Assembly (NCBI GenBank): GCA_023055355.1
Contig: JALJCS010000038.1
Location: forward strand, 3,782,001-3,846,000
Direction: 5' to 3'
DNA: 64,000 nt
Source of the DNA: Agelaius tricolor
Taxonomy: Eukaryota > Chordata > Aves > Passeriformes > Icteridae
In this document: piece by piece, positions 1-27,548 of the stretch
Numbering within the stretch: the first letter of the stretch is position 1
Layout of the letters: every line of letters begins with the position of its first letter
The notes under the pieces: model-generated
The model's database searches: none
What the model was told of the DNA's origin: nothing
Seen by the model: the letters and a program-made list of their open reading frames with translations, nothing else
Position numbers and translations under genes: made by a program

Positions 1-1540
1 AAAGTCGGTGTTGAGGCTCCTGTACTCAATGCTCCTGGGAGCAGGGATCAGTCTTGGGGGGTTTTTCCCCCAGGGGAAGGGGGGACAGGGAATTCTTTGC
101 TGGACTACAAGCAGTAAATGCAGTATATAAAAAAAGCAGATTTCCAGCTCTGTCTGGGCAAAGTGGGTGTCAGGCTGGGGTGGCCACCTCGTGTCACCAA
201 TTTTGGATTTGTCAGGGGTTTTGCTGGATCACCAAGCCCCTCATTTTTGAAGAAGCTCCTGTGCAGTCTCATATTTGCCTGTCTGAGCCCAGAAGCACAG
301 AGTTAAATTTCTGCAGTCTCTAACTTCCCTTGTCTGCAAGCTCCTCTTTCCATTAAAGATCAAGCTCAGATGCAATTGTAGCTTTGCTTTATTGAGTATT
401 AAAAGTTTAATGCATAAATGTCTCCCTTCACCAGAACTTTTTGGCAGCCCTGAAATTCCTACAAAACCACAAAGATCCCAATTGCTGCATGGGCTCAGCT
501 GCCCTTGAAGGGTTAATTATACTATGTCTTTTTTTTTTTTTTTTTTTTTTTTAAAGCAGGGAGAATAAGCTGTAGCCAAAAGTAAAAGTCATTAATTTTA
601 AGACAGAGATGTAAGCAAAGTTTCCTTCCCCTCTGCAGGTTGGTCAGGGTAGGCTATGCAGTAATTGAAAAGTAAAGGCAATTGAATTACAGGCTCCTGT
701 CCAAACCGAGTGCGATTTCTTCTTCTTCTTCTTCTTTTTTTTTTTTTTTTTTTACAACCTCCATTGCATCAGAACTAGGCAGTATTCCTGATGTTCTCAT
801 GTGTGTTAATGCTGACTCACAGACTAACTTGCACAAGAAAAAAAAACACACAGGCAGCTCCACCATACTAGGTAATGAGCTCTAGCGAGAAGCAGCGTCT
901 GATGTTTTGTAAGCTTTTTTTAATTGACCTTTTAAGATATTTACTTTATTTTAAAGCTTTCTGTTCCGTAGTGGCACGGTGCTAGGACTGAGTCATGCAT
1001 GTTATATATTGCTAGCTCTGCTGTTGTGTACTAGGAGTGAGGAGAATAGGATTCAGCATGGCACTTGTCTTTTTTGATGTGTTACGGATGGGAATTAGTG
1101 CTTGTGATGGGATGCTGCAGGCAGGGTGATGGGGTGCTCTGTGCTTTCCTGTGGCCATAACTTACTCGGGGTCTTGACTTTTTATTAGATGGCAAAATAC
1201 TCCGTTCTGCAGAATAATTGTATTTTCTAGCCATGTCTCTCCCTTCTCCCTTCCCCTTGCAGCAATCTGAGAGAGAGAGGAAAAAAAAAATTAAAATGTT
1301 GCATTTTCTATTTTTGCTTCTCTTTGCTTTGAGAGCTCTTAAGATCAGTTTTAGGGAAGGGGGAAAGAAGAAAAAAAAAAAAAGCCTAATTAAATAATAA
1401 TGGCAAAAGCACGCTTTGCCTTGGCTGAATGACGGCACTTTCGGAGCTGCCGGGTGGGTGACCTCGAGGAGCCGCGGTGCTCCCGGGGACGGTGACTCAC
1501 CTTGCAGCAGGACAGAGGGACAGAGCCGGGCTGCACCGGG
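1..1540. other. Left-end non-coding DNA
   Basis: No gene is seen. It holds poly(T) runs (529-552, 735-752) and an AT-rich block at 890-1080 with TTAATTGA and TGAGTCATGC words, which look like homeodomain and AP-1-type sites. It is probably intron or 5' flank of NACC2. Confidence 0.4.
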
Positions 1541-1545
1541 AGGGG

Positions 1546-2975
1546 ACACGGGGCTGGGCCGGGGCCCTGCAGAGAGACCCCCGGGGCTGTGCTGGGGAAC
1601 TGGGAGAGACACTCGGGGCTGTGCTGGGGGATTGGGGAGAGACACTTGGGGATGTGATGGGGACTGGGGAGAGACCCTCGGGGCTGTGCTGGGGTCCCTG
1701 CAAAGAGACCCTGGGGATTGTGCCAGGGATTGGGGAGAGACCCTCGGGACTGTGCTGGGGGACTGGGAGAGACCCTCGGGGATGTGATGGGGATTGGGGA
1801 GAGACCCTCAGGGCTGTGCCGGGGTCCCTGCAAAGAGACCCCTGGGGCAGTGCTGGGGGACTGGGGAGAGACACTTGGGGATGTGCTGGGGTCCCTGCAA
1901 AGAGACCCCCGGGGCAGTGATGGGGGATTGGGGAGAGACCCCCGGGGCTGTGCTGGGGTCCCTGCAAAGAGACCCCTGGGGCAGTGATGGGGGACTGGGG
2001 GAGACCCTTGGGGCTGTGCTGGGGGATTGGGGTGAGACCCTCGGGGGGATTGGGGGAGACCCTTGAGACTGTGCCAGGGTTTGGGGAGAGACCCTCGGAG
2101 CTGTGCTGGCATCAGGGGGACACAGGGCTGTGCGGGGTCCCTGCAAAGAGACCCTCGGGGCTGTGCCAGGGATTGGGGAGAGACCCTCGGGGCTGTGCTG
2201 GGGGACTGGGGGAGACACTCGGGGATGTGATGGGGACTGGGGAGAGACCCCCAGGGCTGTGTTGGGGGACTGGGAGAGACCCTCGGGGCTGTGCTGGGGT
2301 CCCTGCAAAGAGACCCCTGGGGCAGTGATGGGGAACTGGGGAGAGGCACTCGGGGATGTGATGGGGATTGGGGAGAGACCCTCGGAGATGTGCCAAGGTC
2401 CCTGCAAAGGGACCCCCGGGACAGTGATGGGGTCCCTGCAAAGAGACCCTGGGGACTGTGCCAGGGATTGGGGAGAGACCCTCGGAGCTGTGCTGGCACC
2501 AGGGGGACACGGGGCTGTGCGGGGTCCCTGCAAAGAGACCCCCGGGGCTGTGCCAGGGGTTGGGGAGAGACACTCGGGGCAGTGCTGGGGGACTGGGGGA
2601 GACCCTTGGGGCAGTGTCGGGGTCCCTGCAAAGAGACCCTCGGGGCTGTGCTGGGGGATTGGGGGAGACCCTCGGGACCGTGCTGGGTTCCCCACAAAGA
2701 GACCCTAAGTGATGGGTGAGACCCTCGGGGCTGTACCAGGGTTCCCAGGAAGCGCCCCCAGGACTGTGCCAGGGTCCCCAAGGAGAGACCCCTTGGGGCT
2801 GTGCCAGGCTCCCTGGGCAGAGACCCCTCGGGGCTGTGCCAGGTCCCCAGAGGAGATGTTTGGAGAGCCCCCAGGGCAGTGCCAGGGTCCCCAAGGAGAG
2901 ACCCCTTGGGGCTGTGCCAGGTCCCCAGAGGAGATGTTTGGAGAGCCCCCAGGGCAGTGCCAGGGTCCCAAACTG
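1546..2975. repeat. 1.4-kb GC-rich minisatellite, 32-33-bp unit
   Basis: The imperfect unit reads gagagaccctcggggctgtg followed by a ctgggggactgggg variant or a ctggggtccctgcaaa variant; the two unit types alternate irregularly. The right end (2715-2975) uses a related 78-bp higher-order unit present in two nearly exact copies (2830 and 2908). It lacks stop codons in several frames, which creates false reading frames of up to 547 codons on the - strand. Confidence 0.9.
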
Positions 2976-3179
2976 AGCACCCAGTCCCCATCCCCTGGCA
3001 GTGGGGCTGCCCACACCTCCTGAGCTGCGGCATCAGCAGGATTTTAATTCACTCTTCCACCTTTTCCCCCCATTTTCCAATGCCCAGCCTCTGGGGCTGC
3101 ACTTTCTGTGTGAACTTTGCGGGCTCTGGAGCCGTGGTGGCTCCGTGCTGCATGTCTGCTGCGTGGGGGCTGCCCGTGT

Positions 3180-3340
3180 GTTACTGAGTAATATTTGCAA
3201 ATTCACTTTCTGCTCTTAATAAGGCAGAAATAATCTTCTTTCACCCATTGCCACTGGCTGCTACACTAAAAATAGGGGCTGTCCGCGCCGCTTGCCACTT
3301 GCAGCATTTCAAAAATAAATACTTTGGAGCTGCAGATACC
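3180..3340. promoter_or_regulatory. Candidate conserved non-coding block
   Basis: AT-rich with intact complex words (atttgcaaattc, ctaaaaataggggc, aaaaataaatactttgg), free of repeats and standing next to repetitive DNA. The MEF2/SRF-like ctaaaaatag is notable. Conservation is a guess from sequence texture. Confidence 0.3.
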
Positions 3341-6300
3341 AGTGCTGCAGGAGAGGAGGCTCATTGCCATTTGATTACTGAACTTAACCTTGTTTTCTCC
3401 ACCCTGTGCAGGAATCCAAACCTGTGCTCCAATCCCTGTCCCTTGCCCTCCTGGATTTTCTCACCTGGAAGAGGGGATGCTCAGTTGTTGGGGTGGGGGT
3501 GCAGACTTTGCATTTTGGCTCCTTGGCTCCCTGGCACAGCCTGTGATGCAGGGGTGGGGGGAATATGCTCAGCCTAGACCTGAAGAGCATTTTATTTGGC
3601 TATTTATTTTATTTAACTCTTTAGTTTACTGTACTCTATTTTATTTAACTCTGTATTTTATTTGAGGCATTACAGCATCTCTGGGCTCGGGGAACGACGC
3701 TTGGCCACTGAGTTTGCAGTGAGCTGTTGCATATTTTCTCTTGGGTTTTTACATTTCCTTTACATTAAAAAATAGGGAAATAACCCCCAAACCCTGCAGT
3801 GAAAGCAGGGCAGGTGCCACCCCTGTGCCTGGGGGATTGGGTGGCTTTGAGGACCCCCTGCCAGCCTCAAATCCAAGGGTGGGATTTTCCCCCCCTCTCT
3901 CCTCATTTACAGAAGAAAGGGAAGTTTCCTTTGACCCTTTGGGGCCTTCAAGGGCAGGACTTTTCAGCTCTTTTCTTTCCTGGGGCTTTGGCTGGGGGGG
4001 TGGAAGCCTTTGGCTGCTTTGTCTCCCAGCCCCAGAGGGTCCCTGTCCCTTTGTCCCTGTCCCAGCTGCTGCCCAGCTCACCTTCCTGGGGAGCTGCAGG
4101 ACTTGGGGGATATCTGGGGGGTTTTGGGGAAATGATTCTCCACCCAGTCTCTCTGTTGTTTGGCTAAGAAAAAAAAGCCAATTTAAATACATTATCTAAT
4201 TATTTCTGATTACTCCTGGGGGAGCTCTGATGGCAGCATCTCATTCTAGGTCGATGCTTTTTTCCTTTGTTGCTGTCGCCTCGCCCTGACCTTTCAGGCC
4301 TCAGAGCAGGGAATTAGTTTGGAAAAGAGCAAACCTGCTTTTTTCTTTCCCCCGAAGCAGATGAATGCAGAAACTGAGAATTCCCAAACTCTCCTGGAAG
4401 TTGTCTCAAATAACAGCTGCATTTTTTATGAACATCTTGTGACAAAGGCTATGACTTTACAAAAATCAGGCAGAGATGTACAAATTATCCTCCTGGAGAA
4501 AGAGGCTGCCATCAGAAAACAAAATGATGTTTTGCTTGAATGGTCACATTTGTAAAATGATCAAGGTGGGGGATGTTTGTCTGGTTTTAATCCAGTTTTA
4601 TCCAAGTTTTCCCATTTGGAGATGTCCTGTTGATGGTCTGTCACCTGTAGGGCACTCCAGGCCAAAGGGAACTGGATTTTTTGGGGTGATGGTCATGCTG
4701 GGGGCTCCTCCTGCACCTTGGGACACAGCTCAGCTTGGGAGATGAGATTGGAAAAATACAGTTTACATCTGTAATTGCAAAGGTCATTTCTCCTGCAGCA
4801 CAGCTCTTCCTGTGTCAGACGGGCTGAAGCCATTTCAAACCCTTCAAAAGTCTCTTGGTGCTCTATTTAAAAGAAAAATGATCATATTTAATAGAGGAAT
4901 TTTAAAGTTAGAAATTATCAAGCTTTATTGCATTTGCTGTCTAATCACAGTAGTTTTTTTGTTGCTGTTGTTTTTAGGGAATGTGAGGTTTGGTGGTGAG
5001 CAGATTCTCCTGGGCTTTCAAGACTGTTTTATTTTATTTCTTCATGATTTGGGGTTGTTGGTGGTTTTGGGTTGGGTTTTGGGAGGCTTTTTTAATGTAT
5101 TCTGGTCATAAAAAGGAAAGGGGCAGAGGGAGGAAGAAGGGAAAATTCCAGCAGTCCTGGTTGATGGTTTATTGGGGTGGTTTGGGCTTCTGCAGCTTCC
5201 TTGTGTGGCTTTGCTCCTGTTCCTTGATGCTCTATCTAAACCAAGCACTGTTACTTCCCCTCCATTTCCCTGGGAGCTGCATTTTGGGAGGGACCAATTG
5301 TGTGCAGCATCTTGGTTCAAACTCTCCTGGGAGGTTTTATCTGAGGTTTGCCAAAGATTTGGGATGCTGGGGCACTTTGTTGCTTCTCTCTGGCTTTAAA
5401 CATTCCCTAAACCAGCCCAATTTGGTGCTTTTAGGGAGAGACAGGGGTTGCTCCTGACAAGACTGTTTGTTTATAGAGCAAATTCTAAGTAATATTAATA
5501 ATTGATATTTATTTTAAGTTTGGCTTGTTCTGTGCTACCGAGCTGTCCTTGGCTGGTCCCACACATCCTGCCCAAGGAGGTCCATCCAAGGCCTCCCTGG
5601 TGTCTTCTCCAGCTCTGAGGGAGCCCTTCCTGGAAGAGAAGAGGAGGAAATCCTTCTCCACCCGTGTTCTTCCCATCCTCGTGGAAGGATGAGGCTTCCT
5701 TAGGTGCCTGAGCAGTGATGTTTTCTCTTTAACTCGGGTATTTCTCAGTAATTTTCACAGATCCAGAGCGGATCTTTGCTTGCCAGGGCGGGTTCCATCC
5801 TTTCTCCAGCAGAGGTGGGTGCTGTCGTGCTTGGGAGAGGTTTTGGGCTCTCAGGCTTGGTCGTTGTGGTGTCACCTCTGATCTCCTCGTGGAATGTCAC
5901 CTTGGTCCCCTCTCAGCAGCACCAGGCAGGGACCCCAGTGACCTCCTGAGTGTGGGGAGCATTCCCAAGGCAGGGAATGGGAGCGGTGGGGCTCTCCAGG
6001 CTCCGTGGGGCTGCAGGTCCTGTGGGATTTGGGGCACCCATGTCACAGGGCTTTGCTGGGAGAGCAGCACTTCCCTGCCCTGGGCTTGAACCTCATGCAC
6101 CAAACATCCCTCAGGATGTGGAAGTGGAGCTGTGAGCAGGATCAGGAGGGAAGGGTCAGGCTGGAGCATCACCAGCCCTGTGCTCCCTGCAGTTATCCTG
6201 CTCTGGGGATGGCCTCACCTCTCATCCCTGGAATTTTAACTCTGTGTGACCATCAGAGCGCAGCAATTGAACCAAACCCGAGGCCAAAGGCACGAGGAAA

Positions 6301-6650
6301 AACGCTCTGGGCGAGGGAGAAATAAGCAAAGGGAGGCCCCACCCTCTTTCCCAGAAAAAAGCACCAAACATGCTCAATAAATGCGAAGGTAATTTAAAAT
6401 CTGAATCCAGGAGACAATGTGACTGGGATTTCATTACTTAAGCAAATGGATTTGCTTTTAGTGGATTCAGCCACAGACTGAAAGAAGCTTTCCCCAAGGG
6501 GTAAACATTTTTCCTGCATTTGAAAGGCTTTCTTGTATTGGGGGGGGGGATCTGGGGGGGGACAGGAAGCTGGACTGTGGCTGCCCAAGGAGCACCTTTA
6601 ATTTGGGCATTCCCAAAGCCGTGCTTTTGGGCAGGTGCTTTTGGGGAGCT
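3341..6650. other. Non-coding, no gene seen
   Basis: Mixed AT/GC unique sequence without splice-framed coding potential. Short open frames show no recognisable protein. Confidence 0.4.
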
Positions 6651-6654
6651 CTCG

Positions 6655-6905
6655 GGGTGGGATGCTGGGCCAGGTGGGAGGATGCTGGGGGGATGCAGGG
6701 GTTGTTGAGGGGATGCAGAGGATGCTGGAGGGATGCAGGAGGATGCTGGGGGCATGTGGGGGTAGTGCAGGGAGGATGCTGAGTGCATGCAGGGGTGATG
6801 CAGGAGGATGCTGGGGGGATGCAGGGGATGCTCAGGATGCAGGAGGATGCTGGGGGCATGCAGGGGGTACAGGAGGGTGCTGGGGGGATGCAGGGGATGC
6901 TCACC
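6655..6905. repeat. GGATGC-rich minisatellite
   Basis: About 250 bp of imperfect ggatgctggggggatgcagg-type units of variable length. Confidence 0.85.
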
Positions 6906-6999
6906 AGCCCTGCTCCCTGCCTTCCCCTGGCCGCAGGAGTTAACCAGCAGCAGTGCCAGCTCTGCAGACTGTTTGGAATAGTTTAAATGCTTTGACACT

Positions 7000-7345
7000 C
7001 TGGATGTACTAGATGGCAGGGGAGGCAGTTTACAGCGTAATTCATATGCAAAACTGCACTATAAATTTAAAACCTGTCTCAGTTGCCGTGGCACCACTAA
7101 GCATTTCATCAGCATACAGTACAGTATTTCTGCCATCTTTGTTTGCATTGCAGTGACTCATCAAAAGTCTGTCTTGTACCAACACTGAGAGCATTCCTCT
7201 GGCACTGATATTTCTCTGTTTTTAAAGCTTCGGTTTGAAACTGGCATTTACTTCAGGTCCCTAATCAAAGGGCTCTATTCATTGCAGAGAGCAGCCTGAA
7301 TGTTAATCTGCATCCGGCCTATTCATTTAGATGCTGTGCGCTGCC
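7000..7345. promoter_or_regulatory. Candidate conserved enhancer upstream of the CpG-rich segment
   Basis: A repeat-free AT-rich block with a POU octamer-like ttcatatgcaaaac, gtaattcatatg, gtgactcatc (AP-1) and taatctgcatccgg (OTX/PITX-like TAATCT). Its texture resembles vertebrate developmental enhancers. Confidence 0.35.
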
Positions 7346-8230
7346 GGGGAGATTTGACTTGGTAAAAGCTCGAGCTCCAGCAGATACAAACCTAGCTCTT
7401 GATACTATATTTTATTTTCCCCCTCCCCCGGGCACTCGGGGCACCGGAGCCCCTCGGCAGCGGCCGCTGCTCAAGGTACGTTCGCTCCCGGCCAGGCGAA
7501 GGCACCGCGAACTTCCTCGCTTGGAAGATTTTTTTTTTCCTTTTTTTTTTTTTTTTTTTTTTTTAACCATGCAGATACAATTAAATTGGCTCCGAGTGTG
7601 TTCCCTTTTCTTCCTGTTACCCCGTGGCCTTGCAGATAGGACTTTTTTTTTTTTTTTTCCCCTCGGCAATGGGAACAGAGCAGCTCTTTGTGGGTTATTA
7701 TTTTCTTTCCAGAGATTTTTTTGTTTTAATCTTTCTCAGATAAACTTCTAATTTTTTTTCTCCTTTTTTTTTTAATTAAAAAAAAAATCGCTCTTCTGAG
7801 CTTTCAGTATTAGTTAAAGGTAGTTTTTCTTCAGTGCTATTGCAGGATTTTAAATCTCCTGGAGTGTTTGGGGAGGGAGCACGGGGGGGTCTGGGCTCGG
7901 TGCATCCGCAGTGATTTGCTCCGCTGGAGTTTCAGCGCCCAGGCTGCACCAGCGTTACCTGCTCGGGCTCTGCGCACCTCCCGGCGCCCTTCCAGCGCCA
8001 GCCTCTGCTTCTGCGAGCCGGGAGCAGGGATTCTGCCCATGGCCAAAAGGTACAGCTGGCCCCGGAGAGCGGCCGGGGCGGGCTGCGGAGCCGCCCCCAG
8101 ACCGGGCTGGCTCGGAGGGTCCGCGCTGCCGGTACCGGGGGCGCCGGGGGCTGGGCTGGGGCTCCCCCTGCCCCGCTCGGCGTCTGGGGGAGGAAAATAA
8201 GAAGACAACTTGGTAGGCGGCTCGCTGCGG
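7330..8230 (+). promoter_or_regulatory. CpG-rich segment upstream of the NACC2 coding exon; possible promoter or non-coding exon
   Basis: Base composition rises sharply in GC and CpG, most densely from 7870 to 8220. Potential 5' splice donors occur at 7476 (tcaag|gtacgt) and 8050 (caaaag|gtacag). Either could end a non-coding first exon spliced to the acceptor at 8879. A pyrimidine-rich poly(T) stretch at 7530-7564 interrupts the segment. No transcript evidence is available here. In mammals NACC2 has a far-upstream first exon, so this could be an alternative promoter. Confidence 0.45.
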
Positions 8231-8879
8231 CAGGCACGTTGGTTTGTTTTATTGGGGCTCAAATATCTGGCTTAATTTGGAGATAAGCTTCGTTTTGTTG
8301 GAGGATAAATCTGTTGAGAAGGGGTTTAACTGTTGAAACGCTCCCTCTTTCTGGTGCAAATGGGAAGATTGCTTTTCAAAGTGCTTTTTCCTGGGAGCTC
8401 TCGCTCCGGCAGAATCCTGTATTTATTTCGGGCAGAATGGCACATTGTTTTATAAATATCTTTTCTGTAGTTTCAACATAGCTGCTGGTTGTTGTGTTTC
8501 TTATATAATGCTACCGAGATCTGTCTGACTGCCTTTCGTTTGCTTTACTGTTCTCTCCCATTATCGTTCAGATTTTCCTGCATAAAGTAAAAACCCCCGG
8601 GGGAATAAATCAGTGGTGCTTATTTAAACAGACCACAACTTGAAGGAAATACTTGCTTTTTTTTTTGAAATATCCTTTGCCATCCACCAATGGCATTCCC
8701 AACGCTGCTCGAAACCATCGATAAGTAATTTTTGCAAGCGATCGCTTTTCCGCCTTGGCTCTGGGAGCTCACCTTGGAGCCTTTGATGTCGGGTGAGGTG
8801 GGTTCCTGTGCTCCCGCCTGCCTTTGGTGAACCGTCTAAAAACCTTGTTCCTCTCTCCCCTGCCTTCTCCGTTTTTCAG
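8231..8879. other. Non-coding sequence before the NACC2 coding exon
   Basis: AT-rich unique sequence ending in the acceptor tract of the NACC2 exon. No gene is seen. Confidence 0.5.
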
Positions 8880-8918
8880 ATGTGCCCTACTTTGGATATT
8901 CCTGCATTGAATGTCTGA
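8880..8918 (+). other. Upstream ORF of 12 codons in the NACC2 5'UTR
   Basis: The ATG lies at the first base of the exon and the frame ends at TGA 8916-8918, ahead of the main start. It codes for 12 residues. A second upstream ATG at 8911 opens a different frame that overlaps the BTB coding sequence as far as 9327. This is seen directly; any role in translation is inferred. Confidence 0.6.
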
Positions 8919-8941
8919 GGAGCTCCGGCCGATCCTGAGCC

Positions 8942-23468
<14,527 letters not shown>

Positions 23469-26400
23469 AGAGAGCAAACATTTCATGACCTATAAGGGAT
23501 CTGTAATACTAAAGCTGCTTGCATGCATTACTAATACGAAACAAAAAAAAAATGTGATCAAGCCACTTACCTACTGAACTGCTACTGTTGCCTGAAAAAA
23601 ATGTGATTTTTATTCTGCTTGTATTTAAAATTTATGAAGGAAATAATCGCATTCGTTATACTGTAAACGACTAGGTCTGTGGCGACCTACTTAAAAAAAT
23701 ATTGGGCTCCTTTTTTGATATTCCTGAGGTTAGTCTATAAGATTGTAGCTTTTTCTTTTTTTTTTTCCTTTCCTTTCCTTTTTTTTTTTTTTGGTTTTTT
23801 TTTGGTTTTTTCTTTTTTTGTTTGTTTGTTTTAAGAAGGGGAGGAGAAAAGCTAGCCACCCCCCACCCACCACCACCCCGTCATCACCCCATCCATCACT
23901 CAGCTCAGAAGTAAAGCCATCGTTAACCTTGTCCTCTAAGGAGAGTTTTGTCACTGAACAGGAAAGCGAGGCGTGTTCGGGTGCAGGTGCTGTGACTGGC
24001 CGCGTTTGTCTCGGGAAGGGCTCGAGCCAAGTGGGATGGGCTGGGGGAAATCGTGGCACTGAAATCGTGGCCAGACCCCTCTGGAGGCAGGGGGAGCCCT
24101 GGCCGTGGGTGCTGCTGTCGCAGGGAGGTTCCTGCAGCCCCCTGGGGCAGGGATGGTGCTGTGGGAGTTCAGGCTGGCACGTGTCGGGAGGACTGTGTGG
24201 GATGCAGGTGGAGAGCCTGGCTGCCGTTGTGGTTGTGGTCTGGTTTTTGCCCAATATGGCTGGGTTTGGGTTTGGTTTCTCTCTCCCTCCTCCCTTCCTC
24301 CCTCCCAGCCTCTCCTATTCCTTTGCTTCTCCGTGTTTGCACCTTCACGTCCCCGCTCCTGGGGGCTCGGGTTCTGTCACCCCTCAGCACCCCAGGGTGT
24401 GCAGGTCCAGGGGCACCCACTGGGCCCCCCCTCAGCCTGTGAAGGGATTCAGGGAGGGATCTGAGCATGGAGAGCACGTTGTTCTTGCTCCAAAGGGCAC
24501 GGAGTCAGGAGCTCTTGGTGTTGGCTCCTGGCAGCATCCCCACCAGAGGCAGAGCTCAGTGCGTGCAGAGCTCACCCTCTGCCCCTCCCTCCTCCCCAGG
24601 CCAACCAGGCTCTCGCTTTTTAATAATATGGAGTGTATTGGAAGCAAAAATTAAAAGAAAAAATGAGCTTTGAGCCCTTCTGTGAAGAGGTTTTGGGCAG
24701 GAGGAAGCGCTTTGCCTCCTGCCCACCCTCCCGCTGCCCCTTCTGGGGAAAACCCGATGTGGAGTTATTTGTCTTTATTTTTCTTGTTGCAGGCTGATGT
24801 CCCCAGGCTGTGGTGGCTTTGGTGGCCTCGGGATGGGACTTGTGGGTGTCCCTGGAGCCCGATGGGCAGCAGGTACCTGCTCTGTCCCTCCCCTTTCCAA
24901 ACCCCAGAGTGAGCAGAGTCCGTCCAAGGGGACCCTGCAGCTTCCCCCGAGTGCTGGGGGTCCCACGGGGATGGCACTGCTGGGGTGCCCCCAGGGGATG
25001 GGGACAGGAACAGTAAAGCCAAGTTTGGCTTTTTCCTTTTTTTCCTTTCCTTTTTTAATGATGATTATTTTTACTGTGATTTAACAACCTGCTTTAATGA
25101 CACTTGCAGCTTGTTCTCTAACGCGTTGGGGACGAGGAACAAGGTGCACAAAGAGTCACTTTTAGGCTGCTGTGGCTGTGCTCCTCTTTTCTTTCCTGCT
25201 TTGATTCCCTAATCCAGACAGTGCTTTGCTCAGGGTTTTCTTCCTTCTTTGTATTTCCATTGGGAAAGGGGGAGTGGGGAGAGGATAACCCAACTTTTGG
25301 CCATTTGTTTTGTTTTCTTTGATACTTGAAGCAGTTTTTTTGCATCGTAAATAACGAGGCTGCCCAGCCTGTGCCACTGCTCCTGACACAACAAATCAGT
25401 GATGGGGGAGTCCTGCCCCACGCTGGGATTTGGCACAGCTTTTTGGGGGGGACTGTGACGCCCCAGACCAGGTTTTGGGGGCTGGTGCAGGTGCAGAGGT
25501 GTGGGATGCTTCAGAGAAGTGGGAATGGGCACGGCTCTATTTGCACTTTACCCACGTCACTGAACAACCCTGGGGACCACAGCTGAGCTCGGGGGTTTGT
25601 CCCCAGCCATCCCTGGGGACGTGGAGCAATTCCTGTGCCCTGGGGACAGCTGCTGGAGGGCAGCTCAGCCAGCTTGGTGGGGCTCAGGTTTGGCTGAGGA
25701 CCCTCCTGATCCCCAAATCTTTGGGTTTGCCAAAAGTTTGAGGCAAGCTGGGAGCGGCTCCGGGTGCCGGAGATCAAAAGTCGTCCCTTGTGTGTGTGTC
25801 TGTGTGCATATATATAAATATAAATATAGAGAGAAAAGATATTGCAGAGGATTCCTCCTCCTCCTCCTCCTTTTTGGCACTTGCTGGGGGTGGGGAGCAG
25901 GCTGAGCCCCCCAGCTGGGGGCTGCACTTGGCTGGAGGGATTAATTCTGGACCAAACCTGTTCCCAGACAGCCAGGGGGGCCACCAGGGGGGCAGCAGCA
26001 AAGTACTTGAATGGCTTAGGACAGAGAGTCTGGAGAGAGTCAAGTTGCACAGTGAAAATATATATTTTTATACCTAGCACAACTTCCTGTATATTTTGGG
26101 GTTTTTTCTTTCTTTTTTTTTTTTTTCCTTTCATTTCCTTTTTTTTTTCCTGATTTGGGTTTGTTTTATTAATTATTATTATTATTATTATTAGGAAGGC
26201 AAACTTCTAAAATGTGAAGGGCGTTGGGTTTTTCCTTATCTGGTAGATGAGGGCAAGCATTTTGCACTAATGTTTCCTGTGTGTGGAGGATTAATGATAT
26301 GTTTGAAAATGTTATATGGTAATGATTGTATTCTTCCGAGAAAAAAAAACAACAAAAAAAAAAGCAAAAAAAAATAACCCCTTAAAACTGAATGTAAGGT

Positions 26401-27054
26401 GAGAACAGAGCAGTCCATCGATTGTATGCGGCTTTCCTGAGTGCCTTAGAATTTTTTGATCATTTTTTTTCCAAGGAAAACAGATTAAGAAGATCAGATC
26501 ATAACCGACTCCTTCCTCCTCTTTGTTTACGACACTATTTTAAATTCTAGAATTTTGGGGCTGCTTTATAATGTGAATAGGAAACTGCATTCATCTAGGT
26601 CTGACAGTGTAAAATCAGAGCATCAGTATTTATGGTATGTCTGCACCTTTATTCTTATGCTTGACTATTAGCAATATTACCTGTATATTCTATATCTAAA
26701 GTTATACCAAGCACCTTTAACGAGCGCAGAGTGTAAAAGCACCCGAGTTCCCCGCAGCTGCCGTAGCCTAGGACCAGCTCCTCTCCTCCTCGTTAGCGCT
26801 AATTAAACACCGCTTTGCACAGCCGAGGGGCTGCATGACCCTCCCTCCCTCCGCCACCCCCGCTGGCTGGCGCACGGTGACACGGTGACATTCCCGGCCT
26901 TTCCCGGCGGGAGGGCAGCAGCTGGAGCGGCTCCTCGGGGCTGGGAATTCCCTGGGGATTCCCGGGGCGTCGGGCTGGGAACCGCGGGCTCCGAGCCCCG
27001 CAGCGCCCCAAAACTGGAACTGCCCGCGGCCTTTGGGGAGCAGAGCCCTCGGTG

Positions 27055-27548
27055 GTGTCCCCAGGGCTGTCCCCATCCCTGTCCCTCGGGGCTATCCCCA
27101 GCCTTGTCCCCAGCCCTGTCCCCCGGGGCTGTCCCCAGCCCTGTCCCCATCCCTGTCCCTCGGGGCTGTCCCCAGCCCTGTCCCCCCATCCCTGTCCCCA
27201 GCCCTGTCCCCAGCCCTGTCCCCCGGGGCTGTCCCCCATCCCTGTCCCCATCCTTGTCCCCCATCCCTGTCCCCATTCCTGTCCCCAGCCCTGTCCCCCA
27301 TCCCTGTCCCCCATCCCTGTCTCCATCCCTGTCTCCATCTCTGTCCCCCATCCCTGTCCACCATCCTTGTCCCTCATTCCTATCCCCCATCTCTGTCCCC
27401 CATCTCTGTCCCCCATCCCTGTCCCCATCCCTGTCCCCCATCCCTGTCCCCCATCTCTGTCCCCATCTCTGTCCCCATTCCTGTCCCCATTCCTCTCCCC
27501 ATCCCTGTCCCCCATCCCTGTCCCCATCCCTGTCCCCATCCCTGTGCC
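27055..27548. repeat. C-rich minisatellite inside the NACC2 3'UTR
   Basis: About 500 bp of 12-13-bp units such as cccatccctgtcc, with a gctgtccccag variant at the left. The C-rich strand would be in the transcript; the other strand is rich in G-runs. Confidence 0.9.

Noticed and set aside
1390..3033. 547-codon open frame on the - strand and overlapping long frames
   Set aside because: It lies entirely in the 32-33-bp minisatellite; the deduced protein is a simple repeat of the unit and all frames are open there.
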